Positions 27,233-35,934 of a stretch of DNA of 64,000 bases are shown in pieces. The DNA is from Allobosea sp. Lineage in GTDB: Bacteria > Pseudomonadota > Alphaproteobacteria > Rhizobiales > Kaistiaceae. Under the pieces are notes generated by a model. It made no database searches and had not been told where the DNA came from. It saw only the letters and a program-made list of their open reading frames with translations. A program made the translations under genes and the position numbers. The stretch lies in NCBI GenBank assembly GCA_017307955.1, contig JAFKFV010000008.1, forward strand, positions 1-64,000, given 5' to 3'. Every line of letters begins with the position of its first letter. Position 1 is the stretch's first letter.

Positions 27233-27530
27233 GATCGATCCCGCGCGGCACAAAAACAAACCGCCGGTTCATCACCGGCGGCGCTCTGGATAAATGCTCG
27301 TAGAGATGGTGCCCGGGCCTGAAGCGCGCCCGAACGCATGAATGGACCTAGAACCAGCTTCTGAAACAAACAAACGTCATGCGACTGCGACGCGGCGGTC
27401 GATCATGAACCAACAAGGAAAGGCTAGCGAAATCACGCACCGGAGGCAAGGGCGCATGGCGCCTGCCATCAGCATCCGGGGTGTCCGGCGGGAGAAGCGG
27501 AGGCGACGGCGCTCCGCCCTCTCCAGCTGA
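27233..27530 (-). other. Leader or ncRNA region between IF-1 terminator and terB-like gene
   Basis: The two terminators at about 27530-27555 and 27251-27281 delimit a minus-strand unit of roughly 250 nt without a conserved gene. A short reading frame of 37 codons (27339 down to 27226) begins 8 nt after an AGG and ends overlapping the terB-like ATG. The region could encode a small RNA or a leader peptide. I do not recognise it as a known RNA family. Confidence 0.35.
27251..27281 (-). terminator. Rho-independent terminator just upstream of the terB-like gene
   Basis: CCGCCGGT and ACCGGCGG pair perfectly (8 bp, 5-nt loop). On the minus strand the stem is followed directly by TTTGTTTTTG. This is one of the most canonical terminators in the window, yet it lies in the presumed leader of the gene at 26765-27232. 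Confidence 0.8.
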
Positions 27531-27532
27531 AA

Positions 27533-27558
27533 AGGGTCGGCGCGGGGACCGCGCCGCC
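27533..27558 (-). terminator. Terminator of the cspA-infA transcript
   Basis: GGCGCGG (27539-27545) pairs with CCGCGCC (27549-27555) around a 3-nt loop. On the minus strand it is followed by GACCCTTTT. It lies 27 nt after the IF-1 stop codon. Confidence 0.65.
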
Positions 27559-27581
27559 CATGATCGTAGCGGGCGTCGGAA

Positions 27582-27863
27582 TCAGCGGCGCCGCGCCGCG
27601 CCACCGCGGAAGGGCATCTTCGACGATGGCGGTGCCATCGACTCGCCCTTGTGCCGGAAGACCAGCCTTGCACGATCGAGATCGTATGGCGTCATCTCGA
27701 CCGTGACGCGGTCACCCGCCAGGGTCTTGATTCGATTCTTCTTCATCCGGCCCGCCGTGTAGGCGACGACGACATGCCCATTCTCGAGTTCCACGCGGAA
27801 CTTCGCGTCGGGCAGGACCTCGACGACGGTTCCTTCGAACTCGAGCGCTTCTTCCTTCGCCAT
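27582..27863 (-). CDS. infA: Translation initiation factor IF-1 with C-terminal extension
   Basis: 93 aa, about 20 residues longer than ordinary IF-1. The OB fold is intact: [38 protein letters not shown] and [18 protein letters not shown]. The extra tail, [13 protein letters not shown] plus RGGAARRR, is basic and probably disordered. IF-1 binds the 30S A site and helps start-codon selection. It begins 8 nt after cspA and ends at a terminator, so the two are co-transcribed. Hyphomicrobiales often carry a second, cold-shock-linked infA; whether this is the only copy here cannot be known. Confidence 0.92.
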   Translation of the reverse strand: MAKEEALEFEGTVVEVLPDAKFRVELENGHVVVAYTAGRMKKNRIKTLAGDRVTVEMTPYDLDRARLVFRHKGESMAPPSSKMPFRGGAARRR

Positions 27864-27871
27864 GGGCTTCC

Positions 27872-28078
27872 TCAGGAGACCTTCAGGTTCGTCGCGGAGG
27901 TCTTGCCCCGGCGATCCGTCTCGAGCTCGTAGGAGATCTTGGCGCCGTCGCGGAGCGTCGACAGACCAGCGCGCTCAACGGCGCTGATATGGACGAACAC
28001 GTCCTGACCACCCTGATCGGGCTGGATGAAACCGTAGCCCTTGGTCGCATTGAACCACTTAACAGTACCCGTCGCCAT
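27872..28078 (-). CDS. cspA: Cold-shock domain protein
   Basis: 68 aa from the ATG at 28078 with a GAAGGAGA site; the upstream extension of the frame is not needed. The RNA-binding motifs RNP1 (KGYGFI, residues 13-18) and RNP2 (VFVHI, residues 27-31) are present on a five-stranded OB fold. It acts as an RNA chaperone that melts secondary structure. It lies 53 nt downstream of the DEAD-box helicase gene and 8 nt upstream of infA, forming a cluster of translation/RNA-structure functions. The gene symbol denotes family, not orthology to a particular csp. Confidence 0.95.
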   Translation of the reverse strand: MATGTVKWFNATKGYGFIQPDQGGQDVFVHISAVERAGLSTLRDGAKISYELETDRRGKTSATNLKVS

Positions 28079-28131
28079 GGAAATCTCCTTCAGTCTGGCG
28101 GTAGAGAACTTTGCTGCCGACGCCTTCGACG

Positions 28132-29400
<1,269 letters not shown>

Positions 29401-29699
29401 GAAAAAAGCCTAACTGCGCGGATGCCTTTGCATCCGACGGTATGTCCCGGCCCACGCGCGATGGGGCCAGCGGACCGGATCGTGCCCGCCTGTCCGGCGG
29501 GAAGACCCATCGACCACGGCTCGCGAGAGCCGGCAGTGGATGAGACAGCGCGATCACGATGATCGTCGAGCGCTATATGCCGCTTCGGGGCCGGAAATGC
29601 AACCGGAATCTCGGGATGCCGCAGCGCAGCATGCTCTTCGGTTGCCTTCGCGATGGTTCCATGCAGACTGCCGCTTCCCGAACGCCCGCCCTGATCCCG
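29401..29699. other. Intergenic region between helicase and DMT transporter (about 299 bp)
   Basis: It contains the helicase leader on the minus strand, with a perfect 7-bp stem (CGGATGC/GCATCCG, 29419-29436, 4-nt loop) followed 11 nt later by six Ts just before the TTG start. Small plus-strand reading frames here have no convincing ribosome site. I see no gene. Confidence 0.5.
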
Positions 29700-30656
29700 A
29701 TGTCATCCCCCCCTTCCGCCGCAGCATCGCGCCGCGCCGCCCTGTCCGGGCCGGTGCTCGGCATTCTTCTGATGATCCTCGGCATCTTCCTGTTTTCGCT
29801 CAACGACGCGCTCGGCAAATGGCTGGTCGGCACCTATTCCGTCAGCATGGTGCTCCTGTTCCGCTCGATCGCGGCGCTGGTGCTGCTCGCGCCCTTCGTC
29901 CATCGCGATGGCGGCATCAGGGGGCTGATGGCGGCGCCGAAGCCCTGGGTCCAGCTCGCCCGCGTCGCGCTGGCGACGCTCGAGGTCGGGTTCTTCTACT
30001 GGTCGGTGCGCTACCTGCCGCTCGCCGATGTCATGACCTATTACCTGGCCGGGCCGATCTATGTCGCGGCGCTTTCGGCGCTGGTGCTCAAGGAGCGCAT
30101 CGACGCGCGCCGCTGGGCAGCGATCCTGGTCGGCTTCGTCGGCGTGATCATCGTCCTGAAGCCCTCGGCCGCTAGCCTGACGCCGCCCGCCTTCGTCGCG
30201 ATCACCGGCTCGTTCGTCTTCGCCGTGCTGATGCTGGTTACGCGACAGCTGCGCGGCACCAAGGACAGCACGCTGCTCGCCTTCACGACCACGGCGGCCA
30301 TGACGGCCGGCGCCGTCACCGCGCCCTTCGCCTGGGTGATGCCGACGCTGCGCGATTTCGGGCTGTTGTCGCTGGTCGGCGTCGTGGCGCTCGTCGCCAG
30401 CCTTTGCGTCAACCGCTCGCTTAAGCTCGCGCCCGCCTCCGTCGTCGTGCCCTATCAGTACACGATGATCCTCTGGGCCGGCCTGTTCGGCTATGTCTTC
30501 TTCGGGGATGCGCCCAAGCTCAACCTCATCATCGGCGCGCTGATCATCGTCGCCGCCGGCCTCTACATCTTCCTGCGCGAGCAGAAGGATGCGAAGGCGG
30601 GCAGCGGCGAGACGGTGGCCGAGGAGGTCGGGCAGACCATGTCCGCCCAACCCTGA
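29700..30656 (+). CDS. DMT-superfamily (EamA) transporter
   Basis: 318 aa if started at the ATG at 29700 (MSSPPSAAASRRA); an ATG at 29661 is an alternative and neither has a strong ribosome site. Ten membrane helices in two EamA repeats are expected, the first at VLGILLMILGIFLFSLNDAL. The second repeat begins near LTPPAFVAITGSFVFAVLML. Such proteins export amino acids, nucleosides or other metabolites. The C-terminal tail is hydrophilic and cytoplasmic. It converges with a small membrane-protein gene. Substrate unknown. Confidence 0.88.
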   Translation: MSSPPSAAASRRAALSGPVLGILLMILGIFLFSLNDALGKWLVGTYSVSMVLLFRSIAALVLLAPFVHRDGGIRGLMAAPKPWVQLARVALATLEVGFFYWSVRYLPLADVMTYYLAGPIYVAALSALVLKERIDARRWAAILVGFVGVIIVLKPSAASLTPPAFVAITGSFVFAVLMLVTRQLRGTKDSTLLAFTTTAAMTAGAVTAPFAWVMPTLRDFGLLSLVGVVALVASLCVNRSLKLAPASVVVPYQYTMILWAGLFGYVFFGDAPKLNLIIGALIIVAAGLYIFLREQKDAKAGSGETVAEEVGQTMSAQP

Positions 30657-30665
30657 TGGGGGGTG

Positions 30666-30863
30666 TCAGAGCCAGAAGATCGCGTAGATGATCGCGAAGG
30701 CGACGACGACGCCGGCGACGCCGAAGCCGAGCACATAGCGCATCTCGTGGCGCGTCTCGGCCTGACGGGCGTCCTCGGTCGACTTGCGCGGCGCGTTCGC
30801 CACCGGGTCGCGGCGCGGCGCCGAACTGCGGTCGATGGTGTCGTTGTCGAAACGGCTGGACAT
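30666..30863 (-). CDS. Small single-pass membrane protein
   Basis: 65 aa with an AAGGAGT ribosome site. The first 40 residues are charged and polar; the last 24 (YVLGFGVAGVVVAFAIIYAI) form one membrane helix ending at the C-terminus, giving a tail-anchored topology. I do not recognise a family. Real-gene status rests on the strong ribosome site, the sharp polar/hydrophobic division and tight convergence with the DMT gene (9 nt). Confidence 0.65.
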   Translation of the reverse strand: MSSRFDNDTIDRSSAPRRDPVANAPRKSTEDARQAETRHEMRYVLGFGVAGVVVAFAIIYAIFWL

Positions 30864-30915
30864 GGCATGACTCCTTTTTTCGAAGGATCAATGCCCGTCG
30901 GCGCGAATGTTTCCG

Positions 30916-31290
30916 TCAGCGCTGCGCCGGATCGCGGTCGCGCGGCTCGACCACCGTGTAGTCGGCGTCGATGGTGACGCCGCCCGGGCCGGTGCCGGGG
31001 CGCTGCGGCTCGTCAAAGCGCGGCGCCCGGCCGGGCGCACCGCCGCCCGACGCCGCGGCGGCATCGATGCCGGCCTGCATGCGGCGGAGCGCGGCGCGCA
31101 TTAGCGCGCGGCGGAACATCCAGGCCACGATGCCGATGGGAACGAGGATCAGCGCGAGCGCCAGCGAGAAGACGAACGCGGCGATGAGAACGGCGCCGCC
31201 GGCGAGGCCGAGAAGCGCCAGCTGCAGCTTCTCCTTCCAGCCGAGAGAGCGGCCGCGGCCGGAAATATAGATGGTTCGCTCTGTCTGCAT
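30916..31290 (-). CDS. Hypothetical inner-membrane protein
   Basis: 124 aa. A basic N-terminus (RTIYISGRGRSLGWKEKLQL) leads into a long hydrophobic stretch (about residues 25-60) that can form two membrane helices. The C-terminal half is hydrophilic, glycine- and proline-rich, and ends with ADYTVVEPRDRD. Similar short proteins occur in Hyphomicrobiales but I assign no function. It follows the methyltransferase gene by about 110 nt on the same strand. Confidence 0.65.
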   Translation of the reverse strand: MQTERTIYISGRGRSLGWKEKLQLALLGLAGGAVLIAAFVFSLALALILVPIGIVAWMFRRALMRAALRRMQAGIDAAAASGGGAPGRAPRFDEPQRPGTGPGGVTIDADYTVVEPRDRDPAQR

Positions 31291-31401
31291 CGCCTTTTGA
31301 CAATCCTCCGATCACTGAGCGATGTGGCGACGCCGGCGCCCCGTTGCAAGGGATCGCGCCGCGTCCCCTGCCCCGTGTTACGCCGGCGCGGCGTGCCTCC
31401 G

Positions 31402-32202
31402 TCACGATGGAAGGCGGCGGCGGGCCAGATAGTGATGATATTCGTCATCCGCGTCGGCCTCGGCGCCGATATCGCGCCCATTCGGCGCGAAGACCTCGGG
31501 CGCCTCGAAACCGGCCGCCGCGAGCTGCGCCGCGCAGCGGTCCGGCGTCGTCGCATAGACGAAGAGGCCGAAATCATGCGCCCAGTGCAGGAGCACCGCA
31601 TGCTCGTCATCGCGCCGCTCCAGGGCGGCGAGCCGCCGAACACGGAGCGCGCCGACGAGGCGGCCCTCCAGGAAGCGGAGCGTCCTCGCGCCGAGCCGAA
31701 TGGGATCGGGTGTGAAGATGAGTCGACGCAGCGAGCGGCGATCAGGGAAGCCGTTCCACTCGCGATGGAAGCTGGAAAAGACGAAGACGCCGCCCGGCCG
31801 CAGCACGCGGCCCACCTCGCGCATCACGGCGGCGCGCCCTTCGGGGTCGACCGAATCGATCCCGTTGCAGCTGAAGACGACGACATCGAAGCTTCCGGAC
31901 GCGAAGACCGAGAGGTCGCGGGCATCGGCCTGGCGGAAATCGAGGCGCGGATGATTGCGCCGGGCGCGCTCGACCATGTCGGGAAGGTAATCGATGCCGA
32001 CATAGCGGCCCGCGCGCGGCGCCAGCAATCCTGCCGTCCGCCCGCCGCCGACACCGAGATCGAGGATCGCCGGCCGAGGGCAGGCGGCGAGCGCCAGCGC
32101 AGAGGCGCGTGCCTCGCCCTGATCCATGATGCCGGCCGCCTTCGCATAGCCCGCGAGCGCGCTGGTCCAGGCCTTGCGGTTGATGCTCTCCATCGCATGC
32201 AT
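31402..32202 (-). CDS. Class-I SAM-dependent methyltransferase
   Basis: 266 aa from the ATG at 32202, which has GGAGG 7 nt upstream; an in-frame ATG at 32223 is less favoured. Motif I is ILDLGVGGGRTAGLLAPR, with the acidic end of strand 2 at YVGIDYLPDMVERAR. Motif II appears as FDVVVFSCNGIDSVD and motif III as LRPGGVFVFSSFHREW. This is the Methyltransf_11/25 type. The acceptor is unknown; the C-terminal part is unusually rich in acidic and histidine residues. Confidence 0.88.
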   Translation of the reverse strand: MHAMESINRKAWTSALAGYAKAAGIMDQGEARASALALAACPRPAILDLGVGGGRTAGLLAPRAGRYVGIDYLPDMVERARRNHPRLDFRQADARDLSVFASGSFDVVVFSCNGIDSVDPEGRAAVMREVGRVLRPGGVFVFSSFHREWNGFPDRRSLRRLIFTPDPIRLGARTLRFLEGRLVGALRVRRLAALERRDDEHAVLLHWAHDFGLFVYATTPDRCAAQLAAAGFEAPEVFAPNGRDIGAEADADDEYHHYLARRRLPS

Positions 32203-32473
32203 GGCGATCCTCCGATCGCCCATGCGCCGGCCGTGGTCTGCAAGACATCCGGCGCGCCACCCGCCCCGATGATTAAGGCAATGCTAAAATCTTCCCGAAA
32301 AGAGGCGCTATCAACAGCGAATGCGCCGGAGGGTTAATGGCGAAGGAGCTCTGCAACCATCGGGACGCGACAGGCCGCGCGCTTGGCGTAAACTGACCGC
32401 TGCGGTCGCCATCGGCTTGCATCCCGTCGCGCGATGCTGGCCCGCCGCTCCTCAATCAACAAGGGAAACGACC

Positions 32474-32758
32474 ATGACCGACACTGTTCAGAGCCGCCGC
32501 GGCGTCTTCAAACTCGCCGCAGCCGGCGCCCTCGCGACCGCCGCTGTGGCAAGCGGGGCCGTCGAGGCCGAGGCCTATCAGGGCAATATGGAGCGCGCGC
32601 TGTCGTCGCTTTACGACGCGCTCGCCTCGCTGCGCGAATCGACGCCGAACAAGGGCGGCCACCGGGAAACGGCGATCCGCCTCGTGCAGCAGGCGATCGC
32701 GGAGACGCAGGCCGGAATCGCCTATGCCGATGCGCATGGCGGTGGCGGCGCGGAGTAA
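32474..32758 (+). CDS. Small Tat-exported protein of unknown function
   Basis: 94 aa with AAGGGAAA upstream of the ATG at 32474. The N-terminus has a twin-arginine motif, SRRGVFK, then a hydrophobic core (LAAAGALATAAVASGA) and a probable cleavage at VEAEA. The mature part is one or two amphipathic helices with the conserved-looking blocks SLRESTPNKGGHRETAI and QQAIAETQAGIAYAD. Comparable NKGGHR-containing exported proteins are widespread but uncharacterised. It could be a small cofactor-binding or structural periplasmic protein. Confidence 0.8.
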   Translation: MTDTVQSRRGVFKLAAAGALATAAVASGAVEAEAYQGNMERALSSLYDALASLRESTPNKGGHRETAIRLVQQAIAETQAGIAYADAHGGGGAE

Positions 32759-32830
32759 CCGGCCGCCATCGATCGCGGGGGCTGCCGGCCGAACGCCAGC
32801 GGCAGAGACGGCGACAGGCCGCAGAAAACG

Positions 32831-32852
32831 AAAAAGCCGCCCGGAGGCGGCT
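32831..32852 (-). terminator. Rho-independent terminator of the tRNA-Ala gene
   Basis: AGCCGCC and GGCGGCT form a 7-bp stem with a 4-nt loop; on the minus strand it is followed by five Ts. It starts 22 nt after the tRNA 3-prime end. Confidence 0.85.
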
Positions 32853-32873
32853 CGATCGTCACGGTCTGGAGAT

Positions 32874-32949
<76 letters not shown>

Positions 32950-33068
32950 GCCGTTTCCTGGAGGGCTTGGGCTCCCTCCGGCGCGGCGCGATCTCTAGAC
33001 CGCGCCGTCCGCTAAATCAAGCCCCGATCGAGATACCCACAGGCACGCATCGATCGAGGCCGCCAGCC

Positions 33069-33464
33069 TTACGGCTCCTCGTCGTCGACGCCGCCGATGA
33101 TGTCGGTGACGTCGTCGCCCTCTTCTTCCTCTTCCTCGATGAAGACGTCGTCCGGCTCGTCCTCGCCGATCACGACATCCTCTTCCTCGCCGTCCGTCTC
33201 GACCGCGCCGGCGTCGCCCGCCTCGGAATCGGCTTCCTCGAGGCTGATGAACTCGGCGGCCTCGGGTGCCTCCTCCTCGTCCTGATCCTCTTCCTCCACG
33301 TCACGGGCCGTGGCGGGACGGGCGCGGACGGGGCCGGCCTCGAAGAAGGACCGCGGATAGGACTGCCCGGTATAGGGCGAGACGATCGGGTCGCGATTCA
33401 GATCGTAGAATTTCTTCCCCGTCTCGGGGTCGACACGCTTTGTGCCGAGTTCCGGTTTCGCCAC
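33069..33464 (-). CDS. FYDLN acidic-domain protein (TIGR02300 family)
   Basis: 131 aa from the GTG at 33464, which has GAGG 8 nt upstream. The N-terminus VAKPELGTKRVDPETGKKFY followed by DLNRDPIVSPYTGQ is the family signature. The rest is almost entirely glutamate and aspartate (for example FIEEEEEEGDDVTD), so the protein is very acidic and probably disordered. The function is unknown. In many alphaproteobacteria it lies next to aroA, as here, in the opposite direction. Confidence 0.92.
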   Translation of the reverse strand: MAKPELGTKRVDPETGKKFYDLNRDPIVSPYTGQSYPRSFFEAGPVRARPATARDVEEEDQDEEEAPEAAEFISLEEADSEAGDAGAVETDGEEEDVVIGEDEPDDVFIEEEEEEGDDVTDIIGGVDDEEP

Positions 33465-33664
33465 GTCGTGCCTCATCGGTTGAGCAAGCGGGGTCCCTTA
33501 AAGCTTCGGCCCCGCCCTGTCAAAAGCAAATCATGCGCGGATGGTCCAGAGGCAAGGCGGCGCGCCCGATGCCTGTCGGCGTGATGCTGGCGGGGCCCCC
33601 GCCCCCATGCTATCGCACCAGCAGGTGATGCCTCCGTCTGCGGGGCGCCTATGCCGGGGAGCCG

Positions 33665-35056
33665 ATGATCGCGACACCGACCCTTTCGGACCCTGCCGCT
33701 GCCGCGCGGCATGACACGGCGAGCGGCCCGCTCGGCAGCCGTCCGTCGGCGCCGCTGACCGGCAGCGTGTCACTGCCCGGCGATCGCGGCGTCGCGACCC
33801 GGGCCCTGGCGCTCGGAGCGCTCGCCATCGGCGAGACGGTCCTTTCCGGCGTTTCGCCTTCCGCCGATCTCGACACGATGATCGCCGCGCTGCGCGCCTT
33901 CGGCGTCGAGGCCAATTATGCCGGTGACGAGCGGATCACCGTCCGCGGCCTCGGCGTCGGCGGCCTGCTGGAGCCCGAAGCGGTGATCGATGGCGGCGAC
34001 CGCGCCGCGACGGTGGAGCTGCTGCTGGGCCTTGGCGCCGGCCACGGCTTCGCCACGACCTTGAGCGGCGGCCGCGCCGGCCGGGCCGAGCCGCTCGGGC
34101 CGGTCATCGAACCGCTGCGCCGCATGGGCGTCCAGATCATCGCCCGCTCGCGCGACCGCCTGCCGCTGTCGGTGCGTGGTCCGGACACGCCGCTGCCGGC
34201 CGATCTCAAGCTTTCCGGCGCCGCCGCGGAGGCCAAGGCGGCGCTGATGCTGGCCGCGCTCTCGGCGCCGGGCGTCACCAGCTTCACGGAAACCCCGCCG
34301 TTCTTCGACGCCATCGAGACGCTGCTGCCAGCCTTCGGCGCCGCGCTCGAGATCGAGGACGCGGCCGATGGAGCGCGGACGCTGCGCCTCGAGGGGCGGC
34401 GCGATCTGAGGCCGCAGAGGCTCGTCATTCCCGGCGATCCGCTGCTCGCCGCCTTCCCGATGGTCGCCGCCCTCATCGTCGAAGGCTCGGCCGTGACGCT
34501 GCGCGGCGCGGCATCGGGGCCGTCCCGCGTCGCCCTCGTCGAGACGCTCACGGCGATGGGCGCTGCGATCAGCCTGTCGGACCGGCGCATGGCGGCCGGT
34601 GAGCCGGTAGCCGATATCGAGGTCGCGGCCGGCCCGCTGAAGGCCATCACCGTCGCGCCCGCCCGCGCCGCCGCGCTGTTCGATGTGCTGCCGGCCCTCG
34701 CCGTCGCCGCGGCCTTCGCCGAGGGCCGCACCGTCATCGAGGGCCTCGGCGCGCTGCGCCGGCGGCCGGGCGACCCGATCGGCGCACTTGTTGCGAGCCT
34801 CAAGGCCTCGGGCGTCGCCTGCGAGGAAGGTCCGGAATCGCTCGCCATCACCGGTGCCGCCGCGATCACCGGCGGCGCCAGGCTGGCCGCGCCCGCCGAC
34901 GGCGCTCTCGCGATGGCACATATCGTGCTGGGCCTTCGCGCCGAGGGCGGCGCGGTGATCGAGGACAGAGGCACCGTGGCGGCCGACTGGCCGGGCTTCG
35001 TCGCCACGATGGCGGGTCTCGGCGCGGCGATCGGGCCACTGGAAAAGGACGATTGA
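33665..35056 (+). CDS. EPSP-synthase-family protein at the aroA locus, probable pseudoenzyme
   Basis: 463 aa, normal aroA length, ATG after GGGGAG. Six-repeat EPSP-synthase architecture is clear: LPGDRGVATRALALGALA (37-54), GLLEPEAVIDGG, RMGVQIIARSRDRLPLSVRG, IPGDPLLAAFP (255-265) and LAVAAAFAEG. But key residues differ. The usual PGDKSxSHR is PGDRGVATR (38-46). GNAATxxR is GDRAATVE (111-118). KRPMG is AEPLG (141-145). SAQVKS is AAAEAK (186-191). KESDR is RPGDP (367-371). DHR is DGA (412-414). Catalytic Lys, Ser, Asn, Glu, Arg and His are thus absent. The frame is intact and overlaps cmk by 1 nt. It is either a non-catalytic relative or an enzyme with a new reaction. Ordinary aroA function is doubtful. 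Confidence 0.85.
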   Translation: MIATPTLSDPAAAARHDTASGPLGSRPSAPLTGSVSLPGDRGVATRALALGALAIGETVLSGVSPSADLDTMIAALRAFGVEANYAGDERITVRGLGVGGLLEPEAVIDGGDRAATVELLLGLGAGHGFATTLSGGRAGRAEPLGPVIEPLRRMGVQIIARSRDRLPLSVRGPDTPLPADLKLSGAAAEAKAALMLAALSAPGVTSFTETPPFFDAIETLLPAFGAALEIEDAADGARTLRLEGRRDLRPQRLVIPGDPLLAAFPMVAALIVEGSAVTLRGAASGPSRVALVETLTAMGAAISLSDRRMAAGEPVADIEVAAGPLKAITVAPARAAALFDVLPALAVAAAFAEGRTVIEGLGALRRRPGDPIGALVASLKASGVACEEGPESLAITGAAAITGGARLAAPADGALAMAHIVLGLRAEGGAVIEDRGTVAADWPGFVATMAGLGAAIGPLEKDD

Positions 35057-35700
35057 TGATCATTGCCATCGACGGACCGGCCGGCGCCGGCAAGGGGACG
35101 CTCGCGGCGCGCCTCGCAGCGCATTACGGCTACCACTATCTGGACACGGGCCTCCTCTACCGCGCCGTCGGCCACCAGATGGCGGCGCGCGGCCTGGACC
35201 TCGACGATCCGGCCATCGCGGGCCATGTCGCGCGGGCGCTCGACCCCTCGCATCTGGCGGAAGGCGAATTGCGCGGACGCGAGGCGGGCGAACGGGCCTC
35301 GCGCGTCGCGGTGCATCCCCCTGTGCGGTCGGCGCTCGTCGATTTCCAGCGCGCCTTCGCCGTTCGCCAGCCCGGCGCCGTGCTCGACGGCCGCGATATC
35401 GGTACCGCCATCTGCCCCGATGCCGATGTGAAGCTCTATGTCACCGCCTCGCCTGAAGTGAGGGCAAGACGGCGCACGGACGAGCTCAATGCCAAGGGGC
35501 GCGACGTCGACTACGAGCGCATCCTCGCCGAGATCCGCGAGCGTGACGAGCGCGATGCCGGACGCGCATCGGCGCCGCTCAGGATGGCGGAGGATGCGGT
35601 GCTGCTCGACACCAGCGCGCTCGACATCGAGGGCGTCTTCCGGGCCGCCATCGCGATCATCGACGCGAAACAGGCCGAAGCCGCCAGGATCAGGGCCTAA
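35056..35700 (+). CDS. cmk: (d)CMP kinase
   Basis: 214 aa. The ATG overlaps the last base of the aroA-like stop codon (TGATG). The Walker A loop is IDGPAGAGKGTLA. The NMP-binding insert follows, with YLDTGLLYRAVGHQM. DGRDIGTAICPDADVKLYVT is the family signature and RARRRTDELNAKG the lid. It phosphorylates CMP and dCMP. The aroA-cmk-rpsA order is ancestral in proteobacteria and proves that the unusual upstream gene occupies the true aroA site. Confidence 0.96.
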   Translation: MIIAIDGPAGAGKGTLAARLAAHYGYHYLDTGLLYRAVGHQMAARGLDLDDPAIAGHVARALDPSHLAEGELRGREAGERASRVAVHPPVRSALVDFQRAFAVRQPGAVLDGRDIGTAICPDADVKLYVTASPEVRARRRTDELNAKGRDVDYERILAEIRERDERDAGRASAPLRMAEDAVLLDTSALDIEGVFRAAIAIIDAKQAEAARIRA

Positions 35701-35727
35701 TTTCGGGTTCCGAAGCCCGGAATCGGC

Positions 35728-35756
35728 TTGCCGCGGCCAAGGTCACCCTATATAGA
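35728..35756 (+). promoter_or_regulatory. Probable promoter of rpsA
   Basis: TTGCCG (35728-35733) and TATAGA (35751-35756) are separated by 17 bp, within an AT-rich patch about 180 bp upstream of the rpsA start. The long leader could hold autogenous control by S1, which is known in other bacteria. Confidence 0.45.
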
Positions 35757-35934
35757 GCGCGGGTCCGCGAGGCGGTGCGAAAGCGCCGCGCGCGGCCATT
35801 TATCATCAGGTACCGGTCCGGAAGCGTCGGTCCGCCCCTCTTGGGGCCAGCCCGCATTGATGCGTGGCGAGACCAGTCCCTGATCCCGAAACACGAGCCG
35901 CCGACGCATGCCAGTCATGGCACCAGGAGTTTTC

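Noticed and set aside
33665..35056. Calling the aroA-locus gene a frameshifted pseudogene
   Set aside because: The frame is intact at full length, codon use matches neighbours and the fold-core residues are kept, so decay is not evident; loss is limited to active-site positions.
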